Numbered from the stretch's first letter, positions 28,475 to 39,160 are shown. The stretch is 64,000 nucleotides of DNA from an uncultured Clostridia bacterium (GCA_948473085.1 CAOKWH010000002.1:91035-155034); one strand, 5' to 3'. Numbers and translations: made by a program. Notes: generated from the letters alone by a model not told the origin.

Positions 28475-29629
28475 TTACTTCTCCACCGAGCCGGCGTACT
28501 GGTACTGGCCGTCTCGGATGGTTACCAGGGTGATGTTTTTCACCGGGTCACCGCTGTTTTCATAGTGGATCTGGCCGGTAACGCCGTCATACTGAATCTC
28601 GGCCAGTGCCTTGTTCACCGCCTGGGTGTCGGTGCTGCCGGCTGCTTCGATGGCCTGGAACAGCATCATGCCGGCATCGTAGCCCAGTGCTGCAAAGGAG
28701 GAGGGATCGGAGCCGTAGGCATCCCGGTACTTGGTTACAAAGTTCTGTACCTTTTCATCCTCGGCGGTGGCTACAAAGTGGTTGGTGAACACAACCCCTT
28801 CCACTGCGGCCTTGTTGTTCCCCTCCAGGGCGCCCAGCACGCCATCCCAGCCGTCGCCGCCCAGCAGCTGGACCTTCATCCCCAGGCCGTTGGCCTGAAT
28901 GGCAATCAAAGCGTTGGTGTTGTAGTAGGAGGGCACATACAGCACATCCGGTGTGGCAGTGCCGATTTTGGCCAGCTGGGATTTAAAGTCGGTGTCGGTG
29001 CTCTGGAAGCTCTCGTAGGCAACTACCTCCATCTGCCGGGTTTCCGCCTCGGCCTTGAAGGCTTCGGCCAGGCCCAGGGAGTAGTCGTCGGTGATGTCAT
29101 ACAGGACAGCCACCTTCTGGGCGTGCAGTGTTTCATCGGCGTACATAGCCATGGCGGTTGCCTGGGTTTCGTCCAGGAAGCAGGTGCGGAACACATTGTC
29201 CCCGGCCTGGGTGATGGCCTGGGCGGTGCCGGTGGGGGTCATCATGGGCAGGGTGTCCTTGGCCGCCTTGGTGGATACGCTGATGGAGGGCTTGCTGGTA
29301 ACCGGACCCCACAGGGCAACCATGCCGTCCCCTGCCAGCTTGTTGTAGGCGTTTACCGCCTTGGTGGTGTCGTTTTCATCGTCCTGGTAGCTTACCACAA
29401 CCTGCCGGCCCAGTACACCGCCGTTGGCGTTTACCTCCTCCACAGCCAGCTTCAGGCCATTGGTGGCGGTGATGCCATAGTCGGACGCGCCCCCGGTCAG
29501 GGGGGCAATGGCGCCGATGAACAGGGTGTTTTCATCCTTGGACGAGCTTTCATCCCCGGCGCAGCCGGTGAACATCCCCAGGGCCATTACGCCGGCCAGG
29601 GTGAGGGCAGTGAGTCTTTTTTTGTTCAT
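28475..29629 (-). CDS. livJ: Branched-chain amino acid ABC transporter substrate-binding lipoprotein
   Basis: MNKKRLTALTLAGVMALGMFTGCAG lipobox; IGAIAPLTGGASDYG; start moved inside ORF-track ORF. Confidence 0.93.
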   Translation of the reverse strand: MNKKRLTALTLAGVMALGMFTGCAGDESSSKDENTLFIGAIAPLTGGASDYGITATNGLKLAVEEVNANGGVLGRQVVVSYQDDENDTTKAVNAYNKLAGDGMVALWGPVTSKPSISVSTKAAKDTLPMMTPTGTAQAITQAGDNVFRTCFLDETQATAMAMYADETLHAQKVAVLYDITDDYSLGLAEAFKAEAETRQMEVVAYESFQSTDTDFKSQLAKIGTATPDVLYVPSYYNTNALIAIQANGLGMKVQLLGGDGWDGVLGALEGNNKAAVEGVVFTNHFVATAEDEKVQNFVTKYRDAYGSDPSSFAALGYDAGMMLFQAIEAAGSTDTQAVNKALAEIQYDGVTGQIHYENSGDPVKNITLVTIRDGQYQYAGSVEK

Positions 29630-29693
29630 GTTTACTTCTTCCTCTCTGTACAGTTTTTTTGAAAGAGCGTTTTGTAAAAGGCAAAAAGGGTAT

Positions 29694-29973
29694 AAAAAAA
29701 CACGCAATCGTCCTTTGGAATTTCCAAGAGACGAAGCGTGTGCTCCGTGGTACCACTCTCATTGCCGGATAAAAGAACCCGGCCACTCTGTCACATCCAA
29801 CAATGCGCCCTCCAAGGTAACGGGGAGGAACCGGTGCGGCTTACCGGGCCGGACGGCCTTTCAACCCACTGCTCAAGGGTGATGCTAAGGCCGCACTTCC
29901 TGCCGCCCTCCCACCAAACGGGCGCGCTCTCTGGGAATGAAGTTTGCTGCAACCTTACTGTCCCTGTCTTAGC
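29694..29973 (-). promoter_or_regulatory. T-box leader, probable isoleucine (AUC) specifier, upstream of livJ
   Basis: Minus strand: T-box AGAGTGGTACCACG followed by terminator stem (CACGCTTCGTC...GACGATTGCGTG) and T-run; Stem I GGG-acAGTA-AGG...CCTT-agcATCA-CCC placing ATC opposite the AGTA motif. Confidence 0.85.
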
Positions 29974-30402
29974 ATTTTACATATTCTCTTTCAAAAGCGG
30001 TTGTGCTTTGTAATGGTTTACAGTCTACCATATTTCGGGATGAAGTCAAGCTGTTTTTAAACAAAAGTTAAAATATTTGTGTATTTTTGTTAGTACAAAA
30101 GAGAAGCAAATTGGATTTATTGTGCGTTTTACAGAATAAATTTGTGGCCGGCCGCCGAGACAGGATAAAAATAACCTGTACTGGGTATTCCTCCCTTTTG
30201 GGCAGAAGGCCAAATGGTTTGCAAACGAAAGTGGTTGTTCCTGCAAAACAAATCGGGCATCCCGGCGGCCGTAGCGGGTATAAATGAATTCCGATTAGAA
30301 ACAAGCTTGCATTTTTATGATAAAATTAGCCGTAAAAGGGCAAAATATGAAAGGATATTTTATATCTTATGCAGAAAAGGGCGGCCCGGAAGGGGAAATG
30401 CG

Positions 30403-30443
30403 TTGACACAGCCGGTTTTCCCCCTTATAATCGGTTCAAAACC
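30403..30443 (+). promoter_or_regulatory. Consensus promoter overlapped by GGTTTT-N18-AAAACC inverted repeat, upstream of bioY
   Basis: TTGACA 30403-30408, N17, TATAAT 30426-30431; GGTTTT 30414-30419 and AAAACC 30438-30443. Confidence 0.65.
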
Positions 30444-30465
30444 AAAAAGGAGAAGGGATAAAAAG

Positions 30466-31014
30466 ATGAATCGCACAATCCAGTCCGCCGCTGTGCGGCA
30501 GCTCACTGCCGGGGCACTGTGTACAGCCATCGCCTGCCTGCTGGCGCCGGTGAGCATACCCATTGGCCCTGTAATGCTGAGCATGGGGGTTTTCGGCATT
30601 TTTGTCTGCGGGGCGCTGTTGCCGCCGGCCGGGGCCCTGTCCTCGGCGCTTTGCTATCTGCTCGTTGGGTTTGCAGGCTTTCCGGTGTTTGCCGGCTATG
30701 CCGCAGGGCCGCAGGTGCTGCTGGGGGTAACCGGCGGCTACCTGCTCGCCTATCCCATCATGGCCGGCGTGCTTTCGCTGCTGTATCGGCGCACCCGCAC
30801 CTTTGCCGGCGGGATGTTGGGGGTGGTTTTGGCGCTTCTGCTCTGCTACCTGTTGGGCACAGCCTGGTTTATGGCGGCAACAGGCATGCAGCTGCTGCCC
30901 GCCCTGGGGGCCTGTGTGTTCCCCTTTATTCTGCCCGACCTGCTCAAGGGGGCCTGCGCCCTGAAGCTGGCCGAACTCTGCCGCCAGCGGATTCCTGGCC
31001 TTTCCTGGCTTTAA
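30466..31014 (+). CDS. bioY: Biotin transporter BioY
   Basis: LTAGALCTAIACLLAPVSIPIGPVMLSMGVFGIFVCGALL, GFAGFPVFAGYAAGPQVLLGVTGGYLLAYP. Confidence 0.92.
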   Translation: MNRTIQSAAVRQLTAGALCTAIACLLAPVSIPIGPVMLSMGVFGIFVCGALLPPAGALSSALCYLLVGFAGFPVFAGYAAGPQVLLGVTGGYLLAYPIMAGVLSLLYRRTRTFAGGMLGVVLALLLCYLLGTAWFMAATGMQLLPALGACVFPFILPDLLKGACALKLAELCRQRIPGLSWL

Positions 31015-31079
31015 TCCGGCGCCCTTTGGTATAGAACTGCCCGCGTCGGCCCAAACTAACCCCCGGAGGTGATGGCTGT

Positions 31080-31850
31080 ATGCTGGGCAAAAAGTTTTGG
31101 TGGTCGTTTGGGCTTTCCCTGGCGGTGTATCTGGCCGGGATTGCTATAGCTGTGCTGGTTATCCCGCCGCCGAAGGCCCCGGCGGAACAGCGGGCCAGCG
31201 GCGTGGCCTTTGACGGCTACCGCCCCGACTGCCGGGAGGATTTGACCGTTTTAGTGGCGATCACCGGGGAGGAGGAGCCGCTGGTGTTCCTGGTGGGGTT
31301 CTGCCCGGCCGAGGAGGGGGTGCTGGTCTACTCCCTGGATGAGGGCCTAATGCCGGTGGAACAAACCCCGGAGGCGCTGTTGCAGGCTGTAAAAGCCGAG
31401 CTGGATCTGCCCATCGACTACTTTTTGGTGGGGCAAGGCAGCGATATGCCCGGCTTTGTCCAGGGGATGGGCTCTGCCGTGGTGGAGCTTGCGGCGGACG
31501 CCACGGTCCAAAGCGGGGGCCAGCGGGTGCAGCTGCGGGCCGGCCGCCAGCTGCTGAATGGCGAGCTTTCCCTGGGGGTGCTGTACAGCGCGCCGGAGCT
31601 GCGGGAGCAGGTGTTTGCCGCCTGGTGCGGGCAGTTTTTTGGCTGGTGCGCCAGCCGGGATACCGAGAAGGTGCTGGCACGGCTGCGGGAGAGCTTTGAC
31701 ACCAACCTGACCTACGATGCCCTGGCCCGGCGCATGCAGGGTGTGCGCTGGCTGGAACAGCAACAGGGGGGCTATCTGCACTGCCTGGGGCAGGGCACCC
31801 GGGAGGAGGCTGTTGCGGCGCTGGGCCGCACTGCCGGGAAACAGCCATAG
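31080..31850 (+). CDS. Membrane-anchored protein with degenerate LCP-like fold
   Basis: N-terminal TM; LLQAVKAELDLPIDYFLVGQGSDMPGFVQGMGSAVVELA...LRAGRQLLNGELSLGVLY resembles LytR-CpsA-Psr pattern. Confidence 0.5.
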   Translation: MLGKKFWWSFGLSLAVYLAGIAIAVLVIPPPKAPAEQRASGVAFDGYRPDCREDLTVLVAITGEEEPLVFLVGFCPAEEGVLVYSLDEGLMPVEQTPEALLQAVKAELDLPIDYFLVGQGSDMPGFVQGMGSAVVELAADATVQSGGQRVQLRAGRQLLNGELSLGVLYSAPELREQVFAAWCGQFFGWCASRDTEKVLARLRESFDTNLTYDALARRMQGVRWLEQQQGGYLHCLGQGTREEAVAALGRTAGKQP

Positions 31851-32019
31851 GCTTTGTATACTTGCACTAAAACACACCGGGAAAATAGTGCATTTTTATT
31901 TGCAAGTTTTTGAAATTGCCCCTTGATTAAACAGGATAAACCATGTAATATAAGTAGCGTAGAAAATCCTAACGGATATATGCCGCCCTCTGGCGGTTAG
32001 CTTGAATACAAGGAGGCAA

Positions 32020-32256
32020 ATGGTTATGGTATTTGAAAAGGTGCGCGGCATCCTGGCTGATCAGTTGGATTTGGATGCAGACGACATTACAATGGAGTCC
32101 AGCCTTACCGAGGACCTGGGCGCTGACAGCTTGGATTTTGTGGACATTGTAATGAGCCTGGAGGACGAGTTTGATGCCGAGTTCCCGGAAGAGGACATGG
32201 AAAGCGTGAAAACCGTTGGTGATGTAGTGCGCTACATTGAAGAAAATATCCAGTAA
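32020..32256 (+). CDS. acpP: Acyl carrier protein
   Basis: [43 protein letters not shown] with DSL phosphopantetheine site. Confidence 0.96.
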   Translation: MVMVFEKVRGILADQLDLDADDITMESSLTEDLGADSLDFVDIVMSLEDEFDAEFPEEDMESVKTVGDVVRYIEENIQ

Positions 32257-32396
32257 AACCACGGCCCTTTGCCCTGCGGCAGAGGGCTTTTTATTTTATC
32301 CTTGCCTTGCGGCCGGCAGAGCGGTATAATAGGATTTAAAGGATACTTTAGCGCAGTGTTGCGTCAATATTTTTCGGGAAAGGCGGTTTTTTTGAA

Positions 32397-33236
32397 ATGG
32401 ATGTATTGGTAAGAAGGCTTGTCTGGGAGGAACTGGATGAGGCTGTACGGGTGGAAGAGGCAGCCATGAAGGGGTACGGCTATCTGCGGGACACATCGGA
32501 GCTGTTCTTTAATGATGAGGTTGGCCCCATGCTGGGGGCTTTCCATGGCGAGGAGCTGGTGGGCATTGCCAAATACACCGTTCTGCCCGACCACACAGCC
32601 TGGTTGGAGACCCTGCGGGTGGCCCCGGAGCATCAGCGCAAGGGGGTTGGCCGTCAGCTGTATGAGGAGTTTGAGCGCATTTCCAAGCGGCTGAATATCC
32701 CCAGCATGGCCATGTACACCGGCCTGAAGAACATCCCCAGCTACTCGCTGGCCCGGGTGTTTGGGCTGGATACAGCCGGCAGATACCGGGAGTTCCAGCT
32801 GGATCTTGCCGGCTGCACCGCTCCGGAAGCGGTGGCTGCTTTTGAGCCGGTGGGTGAGGAGGAGGCTTGCCAGCTGCTGGGCACCCTGGCAGAGAAGTAT
32901 GAGCATTTCATCATCTTCAATCGCACCTTTATGCACATGAACAAGGATATTTTCTCCGCCCTGGCCCGGGAGGGCAAGGTGTATATCGACCGTGCCAGCG
33001 GCAGCTTTATGGCCTTTGGCAACCGCTTTTTGGAGAAGCGTTCGGTGCAGATTGCCATGATGGCCGGGGACTACAAAAAGTGCATGGATTACGCCGTTAA
33101 GGTGGGCCTGGAGAAGGGCGTGCCCCAGGTAGTAACCATGACCCCCATCAGCGACGAAGCCCTGCAGCAGGTGGTTACCGACTATGGCTTTAAGATGGCT
33201 GCCGACCTGCAGGTAATGAGCGGCGAGGTAAGATAA
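32397..33236 (+). CDS. GNAT family N-acetyltransferase
   Basis: LETLRVAPEHQRKGVGRQLYEEFERISKRLN acetyl-CoA motif. Confidence 0.88.
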   Translation: MDVLVRRLVWEELDEAVRVEEAAMKGYGYLRDTSELFFNDEVGPMLGAFHGEELVGIAKYTVLPDHTAWLETLRVAPEHQRKGVGRQLYEEFERISKRLNIPSMAMYTGLKNIPSYSLARVFGLDTAGRYREFQLDLAGCTAPEAVAAFEPVGEEEACQLLGTLAEKYEHFIIFNRTFMHMNKDIFSALAREGKVYIDRASGSFMAFGNRFLEKRSVQIAMMAGDYKKCMDYAVKVGLEKGVPQVVTMTPISDEALQQVVTDYGFKMAADLQVMSGEVR

Positions 33237-33239
33237 ATA

Positions 33240-33270
33240 AAAACCCCTGGCTTAATGGCCGGGGGTTTTT
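33240..33270 (+). terminator. Rho-independent terminator
   Basis: aaaaacccctggcttaatggccgggggttttt. Confidence 0.8.
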
Positions 33271-33392
33271 GCTATTTAGCGGACAGGGGCCAAAGGGAGC
33301 AGGGAACCGCCCGGCCATAAAATTTTCCTTGAACATTGCCGCCAAACAGTCTATAATAGGGGAATACTATAAAAAATAGGAGATGAACAGCA

Positions 33393-34829
33393 ATGGCAGA
33401 CCAGAAAAAAATGGTAGAGAGCATTACTTCCATGGATGAAGATTTTGCCCAGTGGTACACCGATGTAGTGAAAAAAGCAGAGTTGGTGGACTATGCACCA
33501 GTACGGGGCTGTATGATTGTGCGGCCATACGGCTGTGCCATTTGGGAGAATATCCAGAAGATTTTGGATGGCATGTTTAAAGCTACCGGGCATGAAAATG
33601 TAATGATGCCGCTGTTCATCCCAGAAAGCCTGCTGCAGAAGGAAAAGGACCATGTGGAGGGCTTTGCCCCGGAGGTTGCCTGGGTAACTCACGGCGGCCA
33701 GGAGCAGCTGGGGGAGCGGCTGTGTGTGCGCCCCACCTCCGAAACCCTGTTTTGCGACCACTTTGCCCATGTGGTGCAGTCCTACCGGGACCTGCCCAAG
33801 CTGTATAACCAGTGGTGCTCGGTGGTGCGGTGGGAAAAGACCACCCGCCCCTTCCTGCGCACCATGGAATTTTGGTGGCAGGAGGGCCACACCCTGCATG
33901 AAACCGCCGAGGAGGCCCGGGCCGAAACCCGGCAGCAGCTGGAGGCCTATGCCGAGCTGTGCGAAAAATACCTGGCTATTCCGGTGGTCCGGGGCCGCAA
34001 GACTGATAAGGAAAAGTTTGCCGGCGCCGCCGAAACCTACACCATCGAGGCCATGATGCACGATGGCAAGGCGCTGCAAAGCGGCACCTCCCACTACTTT
34101 GGCGATGGCTTTGCCAGGGCGTTTGACATCACCTTCCAGGGCCGGGACAACAAGCCCCAGTACCCCCATCAGACCTCCTGGGGGCTGTCCACCCGCATTA
34201 TTGGCGCTATTATCATGACCCACGGGGATAACAACGGCCTGGTGCTGCCCCCGGCAGTGGCGCCCATCCAGGTGGTTATTGTGCCCATTGCCCAGCACAA
34301 GCCCGGCGTTTTGGAGAAGGCGGCAGAGCTGCAGCAGCGCCTGCAGCAGGTGTGCCGGGTAAAGACCGACAGCAGCGATAATTCTTCCGGCTGGAAGTTT
34401 GCCGAATATGAGATGAAGGGTGTGCCCCTGCGTCTGGAAATCGGCCCCAAGGATATGGAGAAAAACCAGTGCGTGCTGGTGCGCCGGGATAACCGGGAAA
34501 AAATTGTGGTAAGCCTGGACGAACTGGAGGAACAGATTCCCCAACTGCTGCAGGCGGTGCACAATGGCCTGTATGAAAAGGCGCTGCAGAACCGGCAGAA
34601 CCGCACCTTCACCGCCACCACCTTTGAGGAGATGAAGCGGCTGGCCAGTGAGGAGAGCGGCTTTGTGGAAACCATGTGGTGCGGCGATTTGGCCTGCGAA
34701 ATGCGGGTGAAGGAGGAAGCCGGCCTGACCTCCCGCTGTATGCCCGATGAGCAAAAGCAGATTGGCGATGTCTGCCCCATCTGCGGCAAGCCTGCCAAGA
34801 CCAGTATTATCTGGGGCAAGGCGTACTAA
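33393..34829 (+). CDS. proS: Prolyl-tRNA synthetase, archaeal/eukaryote-like (ProS3) type
   Basis: 478 aa; [80 protein letters not shown]. Confidence 0.96.
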   Translation: MADQKKMVESITSMDEDFAQWYTDVVKKAELVDYAPVRGCMIVRPYGCAIWENIQKILDGMFKATGHENVMMPLFIPESLLQKEKDHVEGFAPEVAWVTHGGQEQLGERLCVRPTSETLFCDHFAHVVQSYRDLPKLYNQWCSVVRWEKTTRPFLRTMEFWWQEGHTLHETAEEARAETRQQLEAYAELCEKYLAIPVVRGRKTDKEKFAGAAETYTIEAMMHDGKALQSGTSHYFGDGFARAFDITFQGRDNKPQYPHQTSWGLSTRIIGAIIMTHGDNNGLVLPPAVAPIQVVIVPIAQHKPGVLEKAAELQQRLQQVCRVKTDSSDNSSGWKFAEYEMKGVPLRLEIGPKDMEKNQCVLVRRDNREKIVVSLDELEEQIPQLLQAVHNGLYEKALQNRQNRTFTATTFEEMKRLASEESGFVETMWCGDLACEMRVKEEAGLTSRCMPDEQKQIGDVCPICGKPAKTSIIWGKAY

Positions 34830-34839
34830 TAGACAGAAT

Positions 34840-34868
34840 AAAAAAGCCCCTGTTGCAGGGGCTTTTTG
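34840..34868 (+). terminator. Rho-independent terminator of proS
   Basis: aaaaaagcccctgttgcaggggcttttt. Confidence 0.85.
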
Positions 34869-34875
34869 CTTTGTT

Positions 34876-35079
34876 TCAGCGGTGCCTGTCCCGGTAAGTG
34901 CGCCAGGCCAGCCAGGCAACAAAGTCTATATGGGCCAGGATGGTAATAAACAGGGTGGGTGCATAATAGGGGCCTTTGTAGAATGCGATATTGACACACC
35001 GTTCTGATATGTAGGGCAGAACTATACCGAAAAGAATAAGGGCACTACTGAAATAGGAAATACCGTTCAATTCCTCCAT
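34876..35079 (-). CDS. Small hypothetical membrane protein
   Basis: 67 aa with hydrophobic segments; adjacent to lipoprotein gene on the same strand. Confidence 0.45.
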   Translation of the reverse strand: MEELNGISYFSSALILFGIVLPYISERCVNIAFYKGPYYAPTLFITILAHIDFVAWLAWRTYRDRHR

Positions 35080-35090
35080 CCGACCTTCCC

Positions 35091-35717
35091 CTATTCTTCC
35101 AGGGCGGCGGAATAGTAATTGCCGGAATCGGATACAGTGCAGACAGTGTTGCTTTCGCCTGAAAGGATGGCTTTAGCGTCTAAAGAATCGCCAATACCGG
35201 CTGTTTTGGTTGGTTCCCAGGTGGTTTTGCCATTTTTATAGAGGGTTCCCCTGAAATCATAATAGAATGCCCCGCCATGATAGAGTTCCATAAAAATTTC
35301 CCCGGAAAAAGCACAGTTTTCTGTAAGGATGTGGGGGTTTTGCAGTGAAACAATTTTGTTGGGGGAGGAACAGCCTGCGCTGTATTCCAGCTCCGCCCAT
35401 ACGGCGGGCTGTAATTGATACTGCCTTTTGTAAGTGAAGATGTCCAGCTTAAACAGCGCGTACCGGATAGAGGTGCTTTCGGTTCCTGCTGGGTGTTCAC
35501 CCATTAAGTTTTCCGGTGTGAAGCCGTTCCTTGCAAGGGAGAGAAGCATTTCATTATAAGAGCAGGTATCTTCAAATAGAATACCTTCCCACCCCTGGGT
35601 GCTATGCCATTTCGGGTTCTCTATTTTATCAGGGGAGGGGTTTGCGGAGGGGGTGGAGCAGGGTCCTATACAAAAAGCGGCAGCCAGTGCGAATGTTATA
35701 ACATTTTTAAGCATCAT
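35091..35717 (-). CDS. Hypothetical lipoprotein
   Basis: 208 aa; signal MMLKNVITFALAAAFCIGPCST. Confidence 0.6.
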   Translation of the reverse strand: MMLKNVITFALAAAFCIGPCSTPSANPSPDKIENPKWHSTQGWEGILFEDTCSYNEMLLSLARNGFTPENLMGEHPAGTESTSIRYALFKLDIFTYKRQYQLQPAVWAELEYSAGCSSPNKIVSLQNPHILTENCAFSGEIFMELYHGGAFYYDFRGTLYKNGKTTWEPTKTAGIGDSLDAKAILSGESNTVCTVSDSGNYYSAALEE

Positions 35718-36260
35718 AACCCTCCTTTATCTCTGTCGGGTGTTCTATCTGCCAAAATCATTCCTATATTCAACATAGCATAATTTTTGCGCCAAAGCTA
35801 TGCGCAAAATAGATGAAAAATGGTACAAATCCTTTGTATATCAGTTTGCCCTAAATCTGGTACAGCAGCATTTTGCAAAATGCGGATGGAAAACAGCTAT
35901 TTTATATATAAAGTAAGGCCGCCCTGCTGCTTCTTACAGATACTGAAAGCAGCAACAGGATAGAAAGGATAGTAAAAAGGCTGAAGATGGCCTGGTTTCT
36001 TCCCTATCTCTGCTGGCCAAAGGCGTAAAACCTCCCTTTTCCATATAAATGGAAGGGGGGTTCGGCTCAGAACCAGGCGCTGCCTGCCGGCTTAACAATC
36101 TTGAAGGAACAAGCAGGTGGATTCTCCTACCCTTTTCTGGCTGTACAAAGATAGCGGGGGTTCTGATGTGGGTTATTAGCCTTTTTCATACCCCAGATTG
36201 TCCCACAGCCCCATCTGTGCTATAATGGGGACAACAATTTATCGGGAAAGGGTGCAATTT

Positions 36261-36671
36261 ATGGGAAAGGATACTGTACGGGTTGCAGATGTGGAAACAG
36301 CAGGTGGGGAAAAAGCCAGCGGAATTACCTTGGGGGGAACCGAGGGCTATATCTCCCGTGTCGCAAATGGGCAGGAGGACTTTGTTATTTTCAATACCCA
36401 TGATGGCTTTTTACAGTTCTATGGGGTTGGGAACCAGTTTATCTGTGAGGCCTGGTTCAATTCGGATGGGCGTCGGGCGTATGGGATCATCAACCCCAAC
36501 TGCACCAATGCCGAACGCGTAGACCTGGTAACACCATACGGCCAGTTTACGCCCAGGGGAAAGGATATCCTTTCGCTGGTGCAGCTGAAAACAGCTGTGC
36601 AGGAGTATTTCCTCAATGTTCATGAAGCAGACTTTCTTGCAAAGATCCCGCATGAGGATTTGGATATGTAA
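36261..36671 (+). CDS. Hypothetical protein
   Basis: 136 aa from MGKDTVRVADVETAGGE; no family recognised. Confidence 0.55.
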   Translation: MGKDTVRVADVETAGGEKASGITLGGTEGYISRVANGQEDFVIFNTHDGFLQFYGVGNQFICEAWFNSDGRRAYGIINPNCTNAERVDLVTPYGQFTPRGKDILSLVQLKTAVQEYFLNVHEADFLAKIPHEDLDM

Positions 36672-36721
36672 TGCCGCAGGGGTTAAGCAGGCGGTGCAGA
36701 AAGCACAGAACCGGCAATAAA

Positions 36722-36758
36722 GAAAAAAAGGGGCTGTCCAGCGGGCAGCCTCTTTTCG
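36722..36758. terminator. Bidirectional terminator between convergent genes
   Basis: gaaaaaaaGGGGCTGTCCagcGGGCAGCCTCttttc. Confidence 0.7.
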
Positions 36759-36761
36759 GTT

Positions 36762-37202
36762 TTATATCTGTTTCCAGCGCAGAAAAGCCACCAGTTCCGG
36801 TTCCGCCCCCTGGTCGCCATATTCGGCCACCAGCAGGTACTGTTCGTCGGCCACAATACCGTAGCAGCGGTCGCTTCCCGTTTTGTGCAGCTGATTGCCC
36901 AGATAAATTTGGTCATCCGCCCAGAAGCGGACAGCCTCCCCGCTGGGCAGAGGATAGGGCAGGTTGACAAACGAGCCTTTCAGCGCCACAAGGTCGGTGA
37001 CCGGTTCCATATCCGGGATGGCCAGGCTGTTCAGGGCGGCCAGAATATTTTGCTTTAGCTCCATTAGGGTGCCGTTTTGGCAGTGCCGGGCTACCAGACA
37101 GGGAACGCCAAAGGGCCTCCCGCCGGTTGGGGCGCAGCCCTGGCAGCTTTCTTTCCATGGACAGGCAGAGCAGTCGGCCCCGCAGATACTGCAATTTGTC
37201 AT
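36762..37202 (-). CDS. DUF3795-like Cys-rich protein
   Basis: MTNCSICGADCSACPWKESCQGCAPTGGRPFGVPCLVARHC. Confidence 0.75.
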   Translation of the reverse strand: MTNCSICGADCSACPWKESCQGCAPTGGRPFGVPCLVARHCQNGTLMELKQNILAALNSLAIPDMEPVTDLVALKGSFVNLPYPLPSGEAVRFWADDQIYLGNQLHKTGSDRCYGIVADEQYLLVAEYGDQGAEPELVAFLRWKQI

Positions 37203-37226
37203 ACAGTCTCCCCTTCCTTGATACAG

Positions 37227-38429
37227 TCACTGGGCGGTGCGGGCAGGACGATGGTCATACTGCCGCTTGTTGCGGATACTGAGCAGGGCGGCAATTAGAT
37301 AGGAGGCCGCTGCCAGCATAAAGGGATACAGGGGGTTCAGGCCATAGGCCGCCGCTGCAATCAGCGGGCCAAAGGTACGCCCCAGCGAGAAAAAGGCGTT
37401 GAACAGGCCGGAGATGGTGCCGGTTTCGGACTTGTCCTCGTCCTTCATCATCATCACCTGCAGGATAGGCAGCGTGATGGCGTTGCAGGTGTAGTAGAGC
37501 AGCGCCGCGCCCAAAAAGGCGGGAATGGTGCCGCTGACCATAAGCATGGCGGCAATGGACACCGAGCACAGCCCCAGAATAACAGTGATGGAGCGGCGCA
37601 CATTGGTGTGATTGTTAATCCAAATGTTGATGGTGGAGTTGGCAATAATGGCTATTACGCCAATAACCGCCTTAAAGTAGCCGTTATAGGAGGTGGGGAA
37701 GCCAAACTGATCCCGCAGGAAGTAGCCAAAGTAGTTGTCATAGCTCATCATGGCAAAGCCGAAGCAGAACACCACCGCCAGATAAACAGCCATAGCGGCG
37801 TCCACCCGCTTCATTGAGGCGGTCATGGAGGTGACAGGGTTGATTTTGGCAAAGTCGATTTTTTCGTTGGAGAGGGTGCGCCCGGGGGCGTCCTTCAGTA
37901 CAAAGGGGGTAATCAGGCCCAGCGCAGCGGCAGAGCCAATCTGGGCATAGAATACCAGCATCAGGCTGTAATCCCCCATAATGCCGCCGATGAGGTAGCC
38001 AATGCAGGTGCCCACCGACTGGAGCATGGCAAAGATAGCCAGGTACTGCCCCCGGTTCTGCTCGGTGCTGACACTAATCAGGTAGGAGAGGGCGTTTACA
38101 GACAGGGCGCCATTGAGCAGCCCGCTGATAATGCGGGCAAACAGCAGCATGGGCACGCCCCGGGCCATGGAAAAGAAGCACTGCCCCAGCGCGTAGCCGA
38201 AAAAGCCGAAGGCCATCAGCGCGGGATAGGGCCTGCGGTCCCCCATCTTGCCCCAGAACGGGCTGGCAAAGAAGGAGCAGAGGCTCATCACCGAAAAGGC
38301 CACGCCATTGATATAGGAGGGGGCCGCTATCATCTGCAAAAACGCAGGTGTGATGGAATGTACAAAGTTGGATACAATGGTGAAACCAAAGTAGATAATA
38401 AAAAATTTCAGGACCGATTTATCTTTCAT
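37227..38429 (-). CDS. MFS transporter
   Basis: 400 aa, ~12 hydrophobic segments; FFASPFWGKMGDRRPYPALMAFGF MFS motif A-like. Confidence 0.9.
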   Translation of the reverse strand: MKDKSVLKFFIIYFGFTIVSNFVHSITPAFLQMIAAPSYINGVAFSVMSLCSFFASPFWGKMGDRRPYPALMAFGFFGYALGQCFFSMARGVPMLLFARIISGLLNGALSVNALSYLISVSTEQNRGQYLAIFAMLQSVGTCIGYLIGGIMGDYSLMLVFYAQIGSAAALGLITPFVLKDAPGRTLSNEKIDFAKINPVTSMTASMKRVDAAMAVYLAVVFCFGFAMMSYDNYFGYFLRDQFGFPTSYNGYFKAVIGVIAIIANSTINIWINNHTNVRRSITVILGLCSVSIAAMLMVSGTIPAFLGAALLYYTCNAITLPILQVMMMKDEDKSETGTISGLFNAFFSLGRTFGPLIAAAAYGLNPLYPFMLAAASYLIAALLSIRNKRQYDHRPARTAQ

Positions 38430-39120
38430 GCTTGCAGCCTCCGCCTGTTGTTCTGTTTATCCGCTCCCCTCCCGCCTGCCAAAGACAGGCGGGAACAGGT
38501 TCCTTTTTCTGTATAAGCCCTTGCAGCCTGTCCCATACTTTATTATAATAGGGGCAGGCCGCACTTTATATAGTATAGTAGCCGGCGGCGGGGCTGTCAA
38601 TGAAAACTTTTACAGTGCCCCAAAACTGCACCATGACCTGCACAATACGCCGTTTTGCTTTGGTTTTGCGCAGGAAACAATGCAAGCAGCCCCTGTAAAA
38701 CCGAATTTGGGCCTTGACAGAGAGTGCCGGAGGCCGACCAGGCAGCCGGCGGCTCCTCAAAAGGCAAAAAGGGAGGGAAAAACAGCCAAAAGCCTTAGGC
38801 AAAACGCACAGTTTTGGCAGTAAAACCTGTCGAAATGTGCGAAAATGTGAAAAAGCGCCCTTTTTAGGCCAAAAATGAAAAAAAGGCTTGCAAAGAGCAG
38901 CGGGGCGTGCTATTATAATTGAGCGTGACTGCACAAGATATGCGATGAAGCGGGAGGTGGCCGTGGCAACACGGGGAATTTCCGCCGAGTATGTCCGATT
39001 TTAAACCGGGCGACTTAACTTGAATACTGGATGGAGGATGTTGAGCTGCACAGCGGCACGGCATTTGACAGCAGGGCTGCGCCCCATGGGCGGCAGGCTT
39101 TCACAGATAAGTTCCGGGTA

Positions 39121-39160
39121 AACAGCGTTTGAAACAAACGGCGGTTTAACCGGTTTTTTC
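39121..39160 (+). promoter_or_regulatory. Hairpin plus T-run in leader ahead of rpsJ, putative attenuator
   Basis: CGTTTGaaaCAAACG hairpin followed by CGGTTTAACCGG and TTTTTT ~80 nt before the S10 start. Confidence 0.4.

Noticed and set aside
29550-30013. Small ORFs across the T-box region
   Set aside because: They overlap conserved T-box and terminator elements and show no protein-like sequence
33351-34922. 523-aa minus-strand ORF
   Set aside because: Antisense to proS with clear synthetase motifs
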